A stretch of DNA of 64,000 bases from Papilionanthe hookeriana x Papilionanthe teres (GCA_022702705.1 CM040434.1:23292001-23356000); one strand, 5' to 3'; positions 47,180-60,396 are shown, counted from the stretch's first letter. Notes: a model not told the origin generated them from the letters alone. Numbers and translations: made by a program.

Positions 47180-48290
47180 TCATCTTGGAAATCCATGTCT
47201 TTCTCATTATCTGGCTCCTATTTTTCTGATTTAACTTCACAAATTTCTCAAAAATGACTTTTACATAAATAATCAATTAAGTCCATCCAAAAACACTATT
47301 CTTTTTTTTCTTTAGTAGGATATTTCATAGATTCTAAAATATTAAATGTAACTTCATGATCATTTACTCTCATGGCTAATTTACCTTTTTGCATATCTAT
47401 CATAGCACGCCCAGCAGCTAGGAAAGGTCTCTAAAAAATGATTGGAATTTATTTTACATTCTTCATATCTAAAACAATTATGTCAACAAGGAAGATAAAT
47501 TTATCCACTTTAACTAAAACATCTTCTATAACCCCATTTACATAAGTGGTCGATCGATTAGCTAACTAAAGGATTACAATAGTCGGAGAAACGTCTCATA
47601 AGCATAAACTTCTGAAAATAGATAAGGGCATAAGGTTTATATTAGCTCCAAGATCACATAAAGCCTTTTCAAACAATCTTTCTCCAATTGCACTGGGAAT
47701 AATAAAGCTCCCAAGATCCTTAAGTTTTTGAGGAAGCTTCTTCTCAATTATAACACTGAACTCTTCACTAAGTACAATTGTCTCATAATCTCCAAACTTC
47801 CTTTTCTTATTAAGAATATCTTTGATGAACTTTACATAACTGGGCATTTGCTCGAGAGCTTCAGTGAATAGGATAATAATAGTTAACTTCTTAAATACTT
47901 ACAAATATTTTGAAAATTTTTTATCCAACTTTTGTTGTCTAAGTCTTTAAGGAAATAGAGGTCGTGGTTTCTCTAAGTTAATTTTAGTTGGAGAGTCAAG
48001 ATTTTCTAAATTTTAATAAGAAGTTCCTCATATTTTTCCATTTCCATGGTCTCTTTTTCAGCCTCTTTCTATTTTTAAACAACATCCTCCAATTCTCTTC
48101 CACTTCTTAATTGAATAGCTTTAACGTGCTCACTATTCATCTCCTTAGGATTTATCTCAGTGTTGCTAGGAAAAGTTCTCTGAGGCCTATTGCTAAGAGA
48201 GTTAGCAATTTGTCATAGTTGGTTTTCTACATTCCTTATTGTTGCACATTGACTTTATAGTTGATTCCCCATTTACAAGCCAACAGCCAC
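47180..48290 (-). pseudogene. Protease region and linker of Athila copy C, degraded
   Basis: 47847-47596 keeps CDLGANINLMPLSIF, in which the usual D-L-G-A-S has become D-L-G-A-N, so the active-site neighbour is altered. Upstream on the minus strand (to 48290) a linker matching copy B is present but full of stops. 47180-47590 continues the protease C-terminal region without an open frame. Confidence 0.7.
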
Positions 48291-49520
48291 CAAAGATAAC
48301 TTCTTCTCCTTAAATTGTGGATTATTATTGAAACCTGAAGTATAAGAAGGTTTATAATTGGTATTAGCCTGATTATTCCAATTTCCTAAAGGATTTACTT
48401 GATTATTTACCTATTATATTGGTTTACACCAAGAAAATTATTATTCTAGATAAAATTAGAATGGTTCTTCCAAATTGGGTTCTAAAAGTTGGAATAAAAG
48501 TTGTTAGGTCTGTTGTTAATTGCATTTAAGGTCTCAATTGATGAAGTGCTAGAATCAACCATTTATCCTAATGAATTTTCCATAGTTACTGGAGGTATTT
48601 GTAGTTAGTTCATTCCAAATCGATCTAACTTCCAAGATATTTCAACAACTTGAGAGTTTAAAATTGACAACTCATCAGTATCATGCACACTAGCCACCTT
48701 TTTAGCATTAACCCTTTCAACATACCATTTAAAATTATTTGTAGCCATCTCTTCAATCAAAGAGTAAGCCTCATCAAATGGCTTCGACATGAGCAAACCA
48801 CCAACGACAGCATCAATGATATATCTAAGGGATCCTACTAACACATTATAAAAAGTTTGAATAATTAACCAATTTGACATAGCATGATGCAGAGACTTTC
48901 TAAGAAGCTCCTTAAATCTCTTCTACATTTTGTACATCGAATCACCTTCATACTGGCAAAATGAAGTAATATAATTTCTAAATTTAGCGATTTTTGAAGG
49001 TGGGAAATACTTTGCTAAGAATGTTTGGGCTAAGTCACCCCAAGTTCTGATAAATCCCAGTGCTAAAAAGTTTAACCACATTTTAGCTTTATCCTATAAG
49101 AAAAGAGAAAAAGCCTCAGTCTAACAGCATCGTCAGACACGCCTTTATAACGAAATGTAGTAAAAAGTTTTAAGGACATGCTAGGTGTAAATTTGGATCT
49201 TTAAATAAAGTTCCCCCAAACTAGTTGTTCTGTTCCATTTGGATAATAACATGTTTCATTTTAAATATATTAGCTCTGAGATAAGAGTTTGAATACTTAA
49301 ATGAATTTTGCTTGTCGTAGGATTAGTGTAATCCCTTGACGGTCTATGTATATTATAATGTTCATTATTAGGTATTTGATTATCTAAATTGTTCTATTGA
49401 GTATTTGTCATTTCTTCTACTAGTTTGTGAAGTCTTTTCTATTTTTTTAATTTCCTTAATAGACCTCTCTTGTTGTGAATCATAAGGTAGGAGTCCTGTA
49501 GGTCCTGCACTACACATACA
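48290..49520 (-). pseudogene. gag: gag of Athila copy C, degraded
   Basis: Only 48880-48605 is still open (NWLIIQTFYNVLVGSLRYII, EEMATNNFKW). The flanking sequence lines up with gag of copies A and B from about 49520 down but holds many stops. Confidence 0.72.
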
Positions 49521-49697
49521 CAACTAAAGACTTAACTAATATAAGTAATAACAAACAAGTTAAATACATGTAAATATTCTTAATATTTATGTTTTAAAAA
49601 ATACACAACAACTAAACACACTATAAAAACACTACAGTTTGAAAATTCAAGTCTTATATATTCAACAAAAATTCTCCTAAAAAGTTCTTTATCGTGT

Positions 49698-49789
49698 TCC
49701 CCGGCAACGACACTAGAAACTTGATCCATCTCAGTGTTATCACAATAATGTAAGTCCTGGTAATAGTACCAAAAAACTTGATCTAATTC
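49698..49789 (-). promoter_or_regulatory. Primer binding site and duplicated LTR junction of Athila copy C
   Basis: 49698-49715 is the complement of a tRNA-Asp type site with two or three changes. ACTTGATC follows at 49719. A second, more decayed site (CCTGGTAATAGTACCA) followed by ACTTGATC occurs 57 bp further on. Copy B shows the same arrangement. Confidence 0.6.
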
Positions 49790-51188
49790 CTAGAAAATTA
49801 ATTATATTCTTAAACTCAACTTTTGTTGCATATCGTAAGTATACATATCGTTTCAGTAGTTTAGGGCTCTAAACAGTCTGGGATGTCGAACCCACAAGGA
49901 ACTAGGTAAATAGTCAAATAAGAGAAGTTCTAGTCTACTACGCTAAAGTCTTAGTTTGGAATGTCGATTAGGTGATTTTTTTAACAACTCCTAAATTACA
50001 ACTCTACGTCTAAAGCTAAATCTAACTAGATTGATTGGTTTGGTGAATATCAAGATATAAAAGCTGCCTTTCTCTTATGATTACATAAGTGGACTATATG
50101 ATAGAATACTAAGAAATGCTATTGTAGCTGGTGATAAATTAAAGCATATATCTCGTTTACCCACTTTCAAGTGTGTCAAAAATTTTGGTTTAACATGGTA
50201 AGTGTTTATGCCTATCTCCCTAGAAATGCTCAAGTTATCCCCATCAAAATCTATCTCCTTATCTAATTTCATTGCCCTGTGGATTACTTTTTCTTCACCG
50301 ACAAATTCAATGTGGTTTTTTCTAGTTGATAAAGTCATAGCCCTCCCATGTAGTCATGGATTCACTACGGGTTTTAACATATTAATTGGCCAGATTGTTA
50401 AGTAAATAAAACATAAAGTAAAAACCATCACATTAAGATTAAAATCCAATTCTAAAAGCATTCAAAACATCATGCAAATCCTACATATTCATTAGAAAAA
50501 AAAAAGTAAGGGAAATCTAATCACAAAGCATGAAGATTACAGTGCAAAACATCATCATTTAATAAACCAAATACACTACATATGTGCTTACAACAAGCCC
50601 AATGCAAATAGAAACACAGTAATTAGCTTTTGACCTCTGAAAAAAGTTGAAAAGTCCTCAAATAATGACTCCAAGTCCTCCCTGCAATGCTACAATGCTT
50701 CCCTTACAGATTTCTCTCTAAACCCTTCACCAATCTCTCAAGAAAAGTGGAAATTTTACAAACCCTAGATCTCCCAAGGCATCCTTGGTCTCCACTTCTC
50801 CTCTCCTTCAAAATGAGTCAACCTCCTCTAAAAAATCCTCTCCAACTGCTTAAAACCACCACATCAATCCCCACATCGTGGTAGAGCAAATGCAGAAATA
50901 CTGTCATGCCTTGGCACCCAGAAGTTGGCGCCTAGGTGCCAGCCTCTTGGGTTTGCTGTGCTGGTTCTGGCGCCTAGCCCCAAATAAGCTGTGCCTTGTT
51001 ACGCAGATCTGGTGCCTAGGTGCCATGCTTGCTGATTCCAATTTTTGCACCTTTTCAACTCCGCTTCACACCATGTGTCCTACCTCTTATGCAAGAAAAA
51101 CACAAGAATAAACTTTTCTAAAGTGCATTTTCATTCAAAAAACCAGTGTAAAAGACAAAGGAAATTAAGCATGTTGAATATCATATCA
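49722..51188 (-). repeat. 5' LTR of Athila copy C
   Basis: Shares the AAGTATACATATCG box, the CGAACCCACAAGGAA box, AATTGGCCAGATTG and the outer TAAAGTGCATTTTC box with copies A and B. The inner border is either 49722 or 49779 because of the duplicated junction. In place of the CGTCGGCGGG repeats it carries TGGCGCCTAGGTGCCA-type words at 50920-51035. Confidence 0.75.
50920..51035. repeat. Palindromic GGCGCCTAGGTGCC repeats in the Athila C LTR
   Basis: Three occurrences of (T)GGCGCCTAG or TGGTGCCTAGGTGCCA in about 110 bp, at the same distance from the outer LTR end as the GC-rich repeats of copies A and B. Confidence 0.75.
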
Positions 51189-51349
51189 GGGTGCTAGATT
51201 ATGATAAATTGAATTGCTTCAAAAATGTAAACATTCAAGCTAAAAAAAGGATAGCTGCTAAATAAGGAAAATGGAGTGATTATTTTGATCAAAGACCATT
51301 TCTGATGGAATTTATCATTATGAAAATAGAATCAATGAGAGAAATTTTT

Positions 51350-52165
51350 TAACAACATTTTAAAGCCTTCTCAGTCCTTTTTTATATGGAGACTTTCATA
51401 AACTGCAACCTGTGGATGACACTCTCAAACTGAAAGGTATTAGTGGACATTCTATACTTCTTTTCTGTCAGAATGCTAAAGAAACCCTTAACATCTATTC
51501 TTGTCCAGTGTTTATACTGAACATATATGGAAGAAGATTGCCTTGGAACTGAATGTAACAGTGGGGACCAGTACAAATATATCAGTGGAAAATGCTATTA
51601 ATGAATGACAGGCTAAATTATATGGCAAACAGCTTCGTTGCCATGTCCCATATTTATGTTTGTGGTTTTTTCGGATGGAAGGGAATAGAAGAAAGCATCA
51701 AGACTCTCTGCACAGTTGAGAGGAAATCTACTGTAACATGAAAGCTTATATGATTAAGGCCTTGAAGTATAATAAATCTCATAACTTTTCAGATCGAATG
51801 GGGAAGATCTGTAAATGATCTGAAACAAGTGGTAGAAGAATGAATTGCATTGCATGGGCCAAATCTCCTCGAAAGTATATAAAACTAAATATTAATGGTA
51901 GTTACAAAAGTTTTGCAGCTGGAACTGGTGGTGTCTTCAGAGATTGTGCTGACAGATCTCTCAACTGCTTTGATGTACCTTGTTGTCCTGTTAGTGCCGA
52001 TTTTTCTGAGTTATTTTCTATGGTTAATGGACTACTGATTGAAAAGGCGTTGAAGCTTAAACAACTGGTGGTGGAGATGGATTCAGTTAGTGTTTTCAAG
52101 TGGTGAAGCTTTGGCGATCTCAACAACTGGCAAAAATTTTAAATATATATTTTGTTTTATATATA
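51350..52165 (+). pseudogene. LINE ORF2 C-terminal remnant with RNase H-like domain
   Basis: 51840-52106 is open and reads WAKSPRKYIKLNINGSYKSF, then GTGGVFRD and ALKLKQLVVEMDSVSV. This is the pattern of the RNase H-like domain of plant L1 LINEs. Its first catalytic Asp appears as Asn (NING in place of NTDG). The stretch 51350-51830 resembles the preceding linker but has stops. It ends in a short TA-rich run (52142-52166). It is a different sequence from the two LINEs at 41880-45128. Confidence 0.65.
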
Positions 52166-55020
52166 TAATCATCTTTTAAGTAATTTAGACTCAATTTCCT
52201 AGCATTACAGCGAGCAAGTCCTCCTGTTGAATCCAGAACTGTCCAGGAGACAAGGGAGACACGCATAAGTGATAGAGCGCTGAAGCGCGAGAGAGAGAGA
52301 GAGCAAGGAGAGTAATAGACAGCAATGTACAGTAAATTTGTGTATCCATTATTCATGAAATGGACCCTCTTTTTAAAGCAATAGGGGGTCTATAAATTTA
52401 CCTTTTGTACCCTTAGCATACGTAGGTATGGTGGGAATAGTTTAGTCTCTAAATAAATATGGCCTGGGATGGTCCACGGATAAGGTTGTCCGGCCATTTG
52501 CTGTGGACCGACGTCATCTGCTCTGGAGCCAAATAGTCTGCTTCACTAATCTGGGTTGGAGGGCGATGAATTAGTCTATATGGATATGGTCAGGTAGATT
52601 CATTAGGGGATGACCTACTCTTTATCCATTTTGGCGCACCATCCATCTGACATGCAATAGCTGGCCAACTGAGCGGACGGTACCGGGACATCTACGCTGG
52701 GTCCCACGGACTCACATCATCTCTTCCGTCAACTATAAGATATCTCTGAGATTCTCACTATCACATTTTTTATGTACGATGCGATTCAAAATTCTAGCCT
52801 TTTCTTCCATCACATTCTCCCTAATTTGCATCATCTTTACAAATTCTAAATTTGAATCCACAACGACCGAATATAACTCCATATTTGAATTTTGACGCCC
52901 TTTGTTGGTTTAAGCTTCTTTATGAAACTGCTCTCGCATTATTTTTAAATTTGCACAAACAACATTCCTCTCAAACGGTGTTATAAATAATATATTTTTG
53001 ACTCGTTCAGAACATAGCTTCTAGATGCTTGGAAGCTTCCTTTCAACATTTGACATATTTAAAAAATAAGAAAATGTATTTCAACCCAATAAGGGCATAA
53101 TCCGTTCCACTGAAGCTAATCAATTTCAACTAATTTATCGTGACATCTGCATCCCCACATGAAGCTTTCCGTTCGGTTTTTTAAAAATTATTTATACATG
53201 CAGCCACGCTATTCGGCTCATCCTTCGTTATAAACTCATTACTTTGACTGAGATATTCTTAGAAGCTGTTAGCTGGGTAGCTGCAGTTTGAAATATATCC
53301 TCTTCTATCTCTTCCAAGTCAAGGAAATGTTCTTAGCTTGAGATGGAAGCCAGGGAGGCCATATTTTTCAAACATGCAGGTTTTATGCACTTACCCCTAA
53401 GCAATTATTTCCATTCCCACTTTTATTAGTTAAAAATTTAAGATGCACCAAAAGTTTGGCACCTTCTAGATTGTAACAGTTTTATATCTTCTTATATTCA
53501 GAATTATGTAATCTTTGTCTGTGTGTATCCACAGCAAAACTGGGTACTTTCCAAACCATGAATATTAAATATAGAATTTTGCTCTTGCTGAATTTGAATG
53601 AGGAGGTGGGAACTTCATCAATTTACTATAAAAAAAAAGAAAAATCTAGAATGCCTTCTTGATTGATTATCATGTGTTGGATCAAAAATTATTCATGAAT
53701 TGAAATTTATTCATGAATGACACTCGAATTCTGCTTATAAGATCTGCGAGATTAAACTGATGAAGAGAAGAAACAAAAAGATAGAAAGGATTGAATGAAA
53801 ATTTTATTATTTTATTCACATCTCAAAGTATAAAATACTATATAAATTCATTCATACAACTTTTGTCCCCTTATGGATTTTTAGGTACTATAAAAAAGCC
53901 ATAGGAAAGAATTAAATAAATAGATGACTGATATGACAATTACAAATGTGTAGATGCTATGAATTAGAGCCTAGTTAAGCACGTGGATGGTCACTTAGGA
54001 GTACAATAGATGCTTCAGTGGCCTAGTATTGTAATTCATCGATCAAATAGACTAAGTCACTCGAATATTAGGTATGGAACTATCAAGCTTTTAGAGTGTC
54101 ATCGCTGAGTGTCCTCGGAGATGATGGTGTGTCCAACTATGTTGGGTGAAATTTTCTAATTCAAGTAAATGTTATTAAGGCGAGTTTTAGAAAGCTGGCT
54201 GAGTATCATTGAGCTGGGCTAGTGCTAATTAGTTGAGCAAGTGTCAATTAGCTTGAAGAGTTTGAATGAGCTAAGTTTGCTACACGTCTGCTAATGTCCT
54301 AGAATATATTTTTTGATGTATAATTACTAAAGTTCTGATATCACATTTTGTAACATAAAGGCCACCCTAAAGCTTAGGGCATTCATGCCTATCCAAAACA
54401 TGTCCCAGGATTGTTTATGAGAAGATTATGATCATCTATTTGTTTAAAATACATTTCAACTTGTAAATTTATAAGATAAAATAAGCCCAAAGGAAGTATA
54501 TAACTACTCCGCATTAAATTTTTTATTAGTAACAAGTTCTACAATACTCTAAAGCACAAGGGAAATCAATCATTAAAAAAATATATACCTTTTTTTTAAG
54601 GAATGATCGATGAGGGAAGATAAAGCGACATTTCTCATGCTCGACAATAATCATCTACATATCATGATCAAATTTCAGTTTAAATTTGAAGTCTTCCAAG
54701 CTATATGAGATTCAAACAACCAAAACCTTTTTCTACCTCTTCTAAAGGAGTTTGTTGGACATCTCTACTCATCTTCATCCAACCACATTCTCCAAAACTA
54801 GCCAATTGAATCATTTAAATATATCTTTCCAAAAACTGAATAAGAGCCATATAATTTTATCCATTGGTTAAGCAGCCATTACCACTTTGCTTGGTCACTC
54901 TAAGAATGCAATATAGACCCTTCTTTTCTGATTTCTTCATATAGATTCAAATTTGTGATGATTCTAAAAAGTAAAATGAGTAGATTTCATTCTATATTTT
55001 AATTTTTTTAATAATTATAT
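52166..55020. other. Unassigned AT-rich intergenic DNA
   Basis: No ORF, LTR end or repeat family could be supported across about 2.85 kb. A short (GA)n run lies at 52290-52304. 52400-52740 is less AT-rich and could be old unique DNA. The segment near 54330-54420 (CTGATATCACATTTTGTAAC) looks like a widespread plant repeat, but I cannot name it. If copy B had a 3' LTR or an env-like gene it should be here on the minus strand; neither is visible. Confidence 0.5.
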
Positions 55021-55179
55021 CAAATAGAGCATAATTAATAACTACTATGAGTTGCCTCCCATAAAGCGCTTGGTTTAACGTCGTCAACCCGACCTAATTT
55101 AATTAGTAATCAGTTTGACTGAGCATTAAACCTCTTTAAAATTTGGTCTTCTCTCTTCAAAATAATGTTTTAATCTGTG

Positions 55180-56344
55180 TCAATTTACTTTAAATTTATG
55201 CCCAGTTTTTGGATCTTCAATTTCTATAGTTCCGTATGAAAATATTTGAGTTATAGTGAAAGTTCCTAACCATCGAGATTTCAATTTCCCGGGAAATAAA
55301 TTCAATCTTGTATTATATAACAAAACTTCTTGTCCTTGCTCAAAATTCTTTAGGTTAATCTTTCGATCATGCCATAATTTCATTTTTTCTTTATAAATTC
55401 TATCATTATGATAAGATTCATTTCTTAATTTATCCAATTCATTCAATTGCAATAATCTTTTCTCACCAGCTTCTTTCAAATTGTGATTAAATTCTTTAAT
55501 TGCCCAATAAGCTTTATGTTCTAATTTAACTGGTAAGTGGCAAGTCTTTCCATAAACAAGTCTGTAAGGAGTCATTCCAATCAGAGTTTTATAAGCAGTC
55601 CTATATGCCCATAATGCAGTGTCTAGTCTTATAGACCAATCCAATCTATTAGGGTTTACAGTCTTTTCTAAAATACGTTTAATCTCTCGATTAGAAACAT
55701 CGACTAATCCACTCGGTTTGTGGATGATAAGCGATTGATATCTTATGAATAATGTTAAATTTTTCTACTAGTTTGTGAATATATTTATTTCTAAAATGAG
55801 AACCTCCGTCAGTGATAATTACTCTTGGCATTCCAAATCTAGTAAAAATATTTTTCATTGGAAACTTTGAAACACTCTTAGCATCACATCGAGGTAAAGC
55901 TTGTGCTTCAATCCATTTAGAAACATAATCAACAACAACTAAGATATATGAGTTTCCAAACGAAGGAGCAAATGGTCTCATAAAATCTAATCCCCAAACA
56001 TTAAAAATCTCAACATCTAATATAAAATTTAGAGGCATTTCATTTCTTCTAGAAATATTACCTACTCGTTGGCATCTATCGCAAGTTTTTATATATCTAT
56101 AAACATCTCTAAAAAGAGTAGGCCAATAAAATCTAGATTGTAAAATTTTATAAACAGTTTTATCTGTTCCAAAATGTCCTCCAAAATCAGAGTCATGACA
56201 TTTCTGAATGATTTGTTCTGTTTCTTCATAAGGCACGCATCTTCTAATTATAAGATCCTTACATTGCTTATATAAATATGGTTCATCCCAAAAATATGTT
56301 TTAGCATCATAAATGAATTTTTTTTGTTGTTGTAAAGTTAACAT
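55180..56344 (-). pseudogene. Integrase of Athila copy B, one frameshift and altered catalytic Glu
   Basis: 56344-55691 holds the zinc-binding HHCC part (CHDSDFGGHFGTDKTVYK, TCDRCQRVG), the core with the first Asp in VWGLDFMRPF and the second in IITDGGSHF, and AYHPQT. A frameshift near 55715 follows. The next frame reads GLVDVSNREI, where the third catalytic residue, normally Glu, is an Asp codon (55699-55701). 55644-55180 is the C-terminal part (LDTALWAYRTAYKTLIGMTP, WLGTFTITQIFSYGTIEI). Both defects would inactivate integration. Confidence 0.82.
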
Positions 56345-56565
56345 AGGTGGTAAATATCACTTACAATATAATTTACTATGTCAGCATACCATGGTATTTT
56401 CCACTCATTTATATTATATAATTGTTTATCAGGAAAACTGTCAGTAATTTCATTATCAGTGTCAGATAATTCATTATATTCTAACCTTGATAAATGATCT
56501 GCAATTTAATTATCGGTTCCCTTTTTGTTAATGATTTCAAAATCAAATTCTTGCATTAGTAATAT
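56345..56565 (-). pseudogene. RNase H-integrase linker of Athila copy B
   Basis: The linker joining RNase H to integrase is present but closed by stops near 56510 and 56570. It matches copy C at about 45470-45610. Confidence 0.55.
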
Positions 56566-57850
56566 TCATCTAATTAATCTTGGTTTGGAATCTTTCTTTT
56601 GCATTAGATATTTAATAGCAGAGTGGTCAGTATGCACAATACATTTATTTCCAATTAAAAAAGGCCTAAATTTATCAAAGACATAAACAATTGCTAATAA
56701 TTCTTTTTCAATAATTGTATAATTCATTTCAGCATTATTAAGAGTTTTACTAGCATAGTATATAACTTTGAAAATTTTATCATATATTTGCCAAAGTACT
56801 GCTCCTATAGCATAATCACTAGCATCACACGTAAGTTCAAATGGTTTCTCCCAATCAGGTGAAACAATTATAGGTGCTGTGATTAATTTATCTTTTAACA
56901 ATTCAAAAGCATTTAAGCATTCAGTTGTGAATTCAAATTTCTTATCTTTTTCTAACAGTTGGCATAGTGGTTTAGTAATTTTTGAAAAATCTTTTATGTA
57001 GCGTCTATAGAATCCAGCATGTTCAAGAAAACTTCGTACCCCTTTTACTGTAGTTGGAGGTGGTAATTTAGTTATAACTTAAATTTTTTGCAGGGTCTAC
57101 TTCCATGCTATTTTCTGAAATTTTATGCCCTAATACAATTCCTCCTGCAACCATAAATTGACATTTCTCCCTGTTTAGAACTAAGTTAGTTTTCTCACAT
57201 ACTTCTAATACTTTTTCAAGATGATTCAAGCATACGTCAAATGAGGTTCCAAATACAGAGAAATCATCCATAAATACTTCTATTCCATCATCAATTAATT
57301 TATTAAATATAGACATCATACATCTCTAGAATGTTGCAGGTGCATTACATAATCCAAAAGGCATTCTTCGAAAAGCAAATGTTCCATAAGGACTAGTAAA
57401 TGTAGTTTTCTCTTGATCCTCAGGAGCTATATGTATCTGATGATAACCAGTATATCCATCTAAAAAATAAAAATATTTATGCTTGGCTAATCTGTCCAAC
57501 ATTTGGTCTAGAAATGGTAATGGGAAGTGATCTTTCCTGGTGGCTGCATTTAATTTTCTATAGTCAATACATATACGCCATCCATTTACTTGTCTTATAG
57601 GTATTAAATCATTATTTTCATTAGCTTTAACGATCACTCCTCCTTTCTTAGGAACACAGTGAATTGGGCTTACCCAAGCACTGTCCGAAATAGGATATAT
57701 AATACCATTATCTAACCATTTTAATATTTCTTTCTTGACTACTTCTTTCATTATTGGGTTTAATCTCCTTTGAGGATCTACTCTAGGCTTATGTTCATTA
57801 TCTAAAATAATTCTGTGCATACAGATTGAAGAACTAATTCCTTTAATATC
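56566..57850 (-). pseudogene. pol: Reverse transcriptase and RNase H of Athila copy B, broken by stops
   Basis: 57820-57326 has HKPRVDPQRRLNPIMKEVVK, GGWRICIDYRKL-like sequence (NGWRICIDYRKLNAATRKDH), FLDGYTGYHQI and RRMPFGLCNAPATF. A TAG at 57323-57325 follows directly in frame, and the palm continues in the same frame at 57319-57068 with the active site FMDD (57263-57274). 56901-56566 is the RNase H (LTCDASDYAIGAVLW, VHTDHSAIKYL). The stretch between (57068-56902) holds further stops. Sequence pattern, especially FMDDFSVFG, is that of Athila RT. Confidence 0.86.
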
Positions 57851-58348
57851 TGCTAAAGTCCAACCAAAAGTTTTCTTATATTTTTTTAATGTGTTTAACA
57901 GTTTTTGTTCTTATAATTCATTTAATTCAGCTGATATAATAACTGGTAGGGTTGAATTGTTACCTAAGTAAGCATATTTTAAATGATTAGGTAGAATTTT
58001 TAATTCGAGTTCAGGGTGTCTAATTATTGACGGAACTATATTCTTTTCAATGTTTTCAGTATTATCTACCATTTCAAATTTTTCCTGTATATAATCCAGT
58101 TTTTCATTATATTCTTTTTCAATTAATGCAGTATTTTCTTTTTCTAAATTTTCTTCATAATATTCTTTAAAATGTTCATTTTACAAATATTCAAGTATTT
58201 CCATTCAAAAACATTCATCATCTTTTTCTAAAGTAAGATATTTCATTGATTTTGCTATGTTAAAAGTTACTTTTTGATCGTTTACTCTCATAGTCAATTC
58301 TCCTTTCTGAATATCAATTATAGCTTTTCTAGTGGCTAAAAATGGTCT
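57851..58348 (-). pseudogene. Protease-RT connector of Athila copy B
   Basis: Continuation of the polyprotein between protease and RT, with several stops (for example near 57920 and 58190). No open frame longer than 60 codons. Confidence 0.5.
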
Positions 58349-58966
58349 TCATAATATTATTGGAATTTCTTTATCTTCTTCCATATCTAAAGCAATAAAA
58401 TCTACCGGGAAGATAAATTTATCCACTTTTACTAATACATCTTCAATAACTCCCTTAGGATAAGTCACAGAACGATCGACTAATCGAAGAGTTACTGAAG
58501 TAGGTGAAATTTCTCCTAATTCTAATCTTTTAAAAATTGATAGATGCATTAAATTTATGCTTGCTCCTAAGTCACACAAAGTTTTTCCATAAAATTTTTC
58601 TCCAATAGCGCAAGGTATAGTGAAACTACCAGGATCTTTTAATTTTTTAGGAAGCTTTTTCTGAATAATTGCACTACACTCTTCACTAAGTGCAACAGTT
58701 TCATTATCTATAAATTTACTTTTTTTATTTAAAATATCTTTCATAAATTTTACATAATTAGGCATTTGTTCTAAAGCTTCTACAAAAGGAATATTTACCG
58801 TTAATTTTTTCAAAATTTCAAGGAATTTAGCAAATTGCTTATCTTTTTTATGTTGTTTAAGTCGTTGAGGAAATGGTGGTGGTGGTTTTTCTATAGATAT
58901 TTTCATAGGGATTAATGGATATTCTAAATTTTGATCTTGTTGATCCTTTTCTTTCTCAATTTCCAC
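58349..58966 (-). pseudogene. Aspartic protease and linker of Athila copy B
   Basis: Open frame of 205 codons. Residues 20-80 are the linker (EKPPPPFPQRLKQHKKDKQF), and residues 131-140 are CDLGASINLM, the Athila-type protease active site with Leu in place of the usual Ser/Thr (Asp codon 58571-58573). It ends in DMEEDKEIPIIL, the flap-to-C-terminal region, where a stop interrupts. This is the region in which copy A carries the TAT insertion (junction equivalent 58436/58437). Confidence 0.82.
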
Positions 58967-59069
58967 TTCCTCATTTTTATTTTCTGTTTCTTTTGAATTT
59001 TAGTTTTTAACTCTTTTCTGCTTCTTAATTGTATTGCTTTAATTTGTTCTTTTCCTTGGTCTTTAGGAT

Positions 59070-60396
59070 TTATTTCCACATTACTAGAAAAAGTTCCAGG
59101 AATCTATTGTTCAGTGCAGTAGAAATATGTCCAAGTTCAGTTTCAATATTTTTAATTGTTGTTCCTTGACTTTGTAATTGATTTCCTTGAATTTGTAACT
59201 GATTTCCTTGATTTTGCAAGTGCTGACCCATACTTAATATTAATTCTTCTATAGATAACTTCTTATCTTTAAACTGAGTGTTATTAAATCCAGGTGGATA
59301 CGATGGTTTATAATTTGTATTTCCTTGATTTGGTTGATTTCCTATAGAGTTGTTCATCCATTGTTGATTAGTTGTATTGTTATTCCAATTAAAATTTGGA
59401 TGATTCTTCCAACCAAGATTATAATAATTTGCATAAGGATTATTGGGTCTATTATTAATAACATTTATATTTTCATAAGGAGATTGAGAATCTATAATTT
59501 GTCCAGATGAGTTTTCTTCGAATATAGGAGAGTAATTCATTCCAAAATAATCTAATTTCTTTGATATAACAGCAATTTGAGAAGCTAACATAGATATTAC
59601 ATCATTTTCATGAACACTAGCTATCTTTTTAAGATTTATTCTTTCAGCAGGCCATTGAAAATTGTTAGTAGCCATTTCTTCGATTAACCCATAGGCTTCA
59701 TCAAATGGGCAGTAGCATCAATGATTGATCTAAGAGATCCTATTAATCCATTGTAAAAAGTTTGTATAATTAACCAATATGGCAACTCATGATGTGGGAA
59801 TTTCCTAAGAAGTTTTTTAAATCTCTCCCAAGCTTCTTATATGGATTCTCCATCAAACTGATTAAAAGATGTTATATCATTTCTAAGTTTTGCAGTATTT
59901 TAAGGAGGAAAGTATTTGGATAGAAATTTTTGTGATAATTTTCCCCAAGTTCTAATAGATCCAGGTGCTAATGAATTTAACCACATCTTAGCCTTATCCC
60001 TTAAAGAAAAAGGAAAATCCTAAGTCTAATAGCATCATTAGATACTCCTTCATATTTAAAAGTAGCACATAGTTCCAAACAACAAGCAAGATGTAAATTA
60101 GGATCTTCATTAGGTGAACCACTAAATTGGTTATTCTGTACCATTTGGATAATTGCAGGTTTAAGTTCAAATGAGTTAGCAGCTACATCAGGGTTTTGAA
60201 TAGTTAGGTGAATTTCATCTAATGTAGGGTTGGCATAGTCTCTTAATGGTCTTTGTTGGTTTATATTTTCAATTTCTGGATTATTTACCATTTGTATTAA
60301 GTTTATAATTTCTCTCTTTTGTTTTCTAATTCTTTTAATTGTACGCTCTAATTCTGAATCGTAAGGTTTTATATTTTTGTTTCCAAATTTACGCAT
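59070..60396 (-). pseudogene. gag: gag of Athila copy B, broken
   Basis: Starts at ATG 60396 (MRKFGNKNIKPYDSELERTI) and is open to 60001, covering the N-terminal matrix-like part and NPTLDEIHLTIQNPDVAANS. The middle (60000-59676, matching NSLAPGS and KYFPP of copy A) is broken by stops near 59910 and 59840. 59675-59070 is open again with the Asn-rich region (NNRPNNPYANYYNLGWKNHP) and a Gln-Gly repeat (GNQLQIQGNQLQSQG). Confidence 0.84.

Larger units (their letters stand above)
45187..51188 (-). mobile_element. Athila-type Ty3/Gypsy element, copy C, old and truncated
   Basis: Read on the minus strand: LTR (51188 to 49722), primer binding site, gag, protease, RT, RNase H and the beginning of integrase, where L1-LINE sequence takes over at 45187. 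All domains are collinear with copy B but far more decayed. The integrase core and 3' LTR are missing. Confidence 0.85.

Noticed and set aside
50878..51111. 77-codon open frame with Cys/Trp-rich peptide
   Set aside because: Translation of the palindromic GC-rich repeats in the Athila C LTR.
52166..55020. Env-like gene or 3' LTR of Athila B
   Set aside because: No open frame above 60 codons in the right orientation and none of the LTR boxes (GATCCCACA, AAGTATACGTA) are present.
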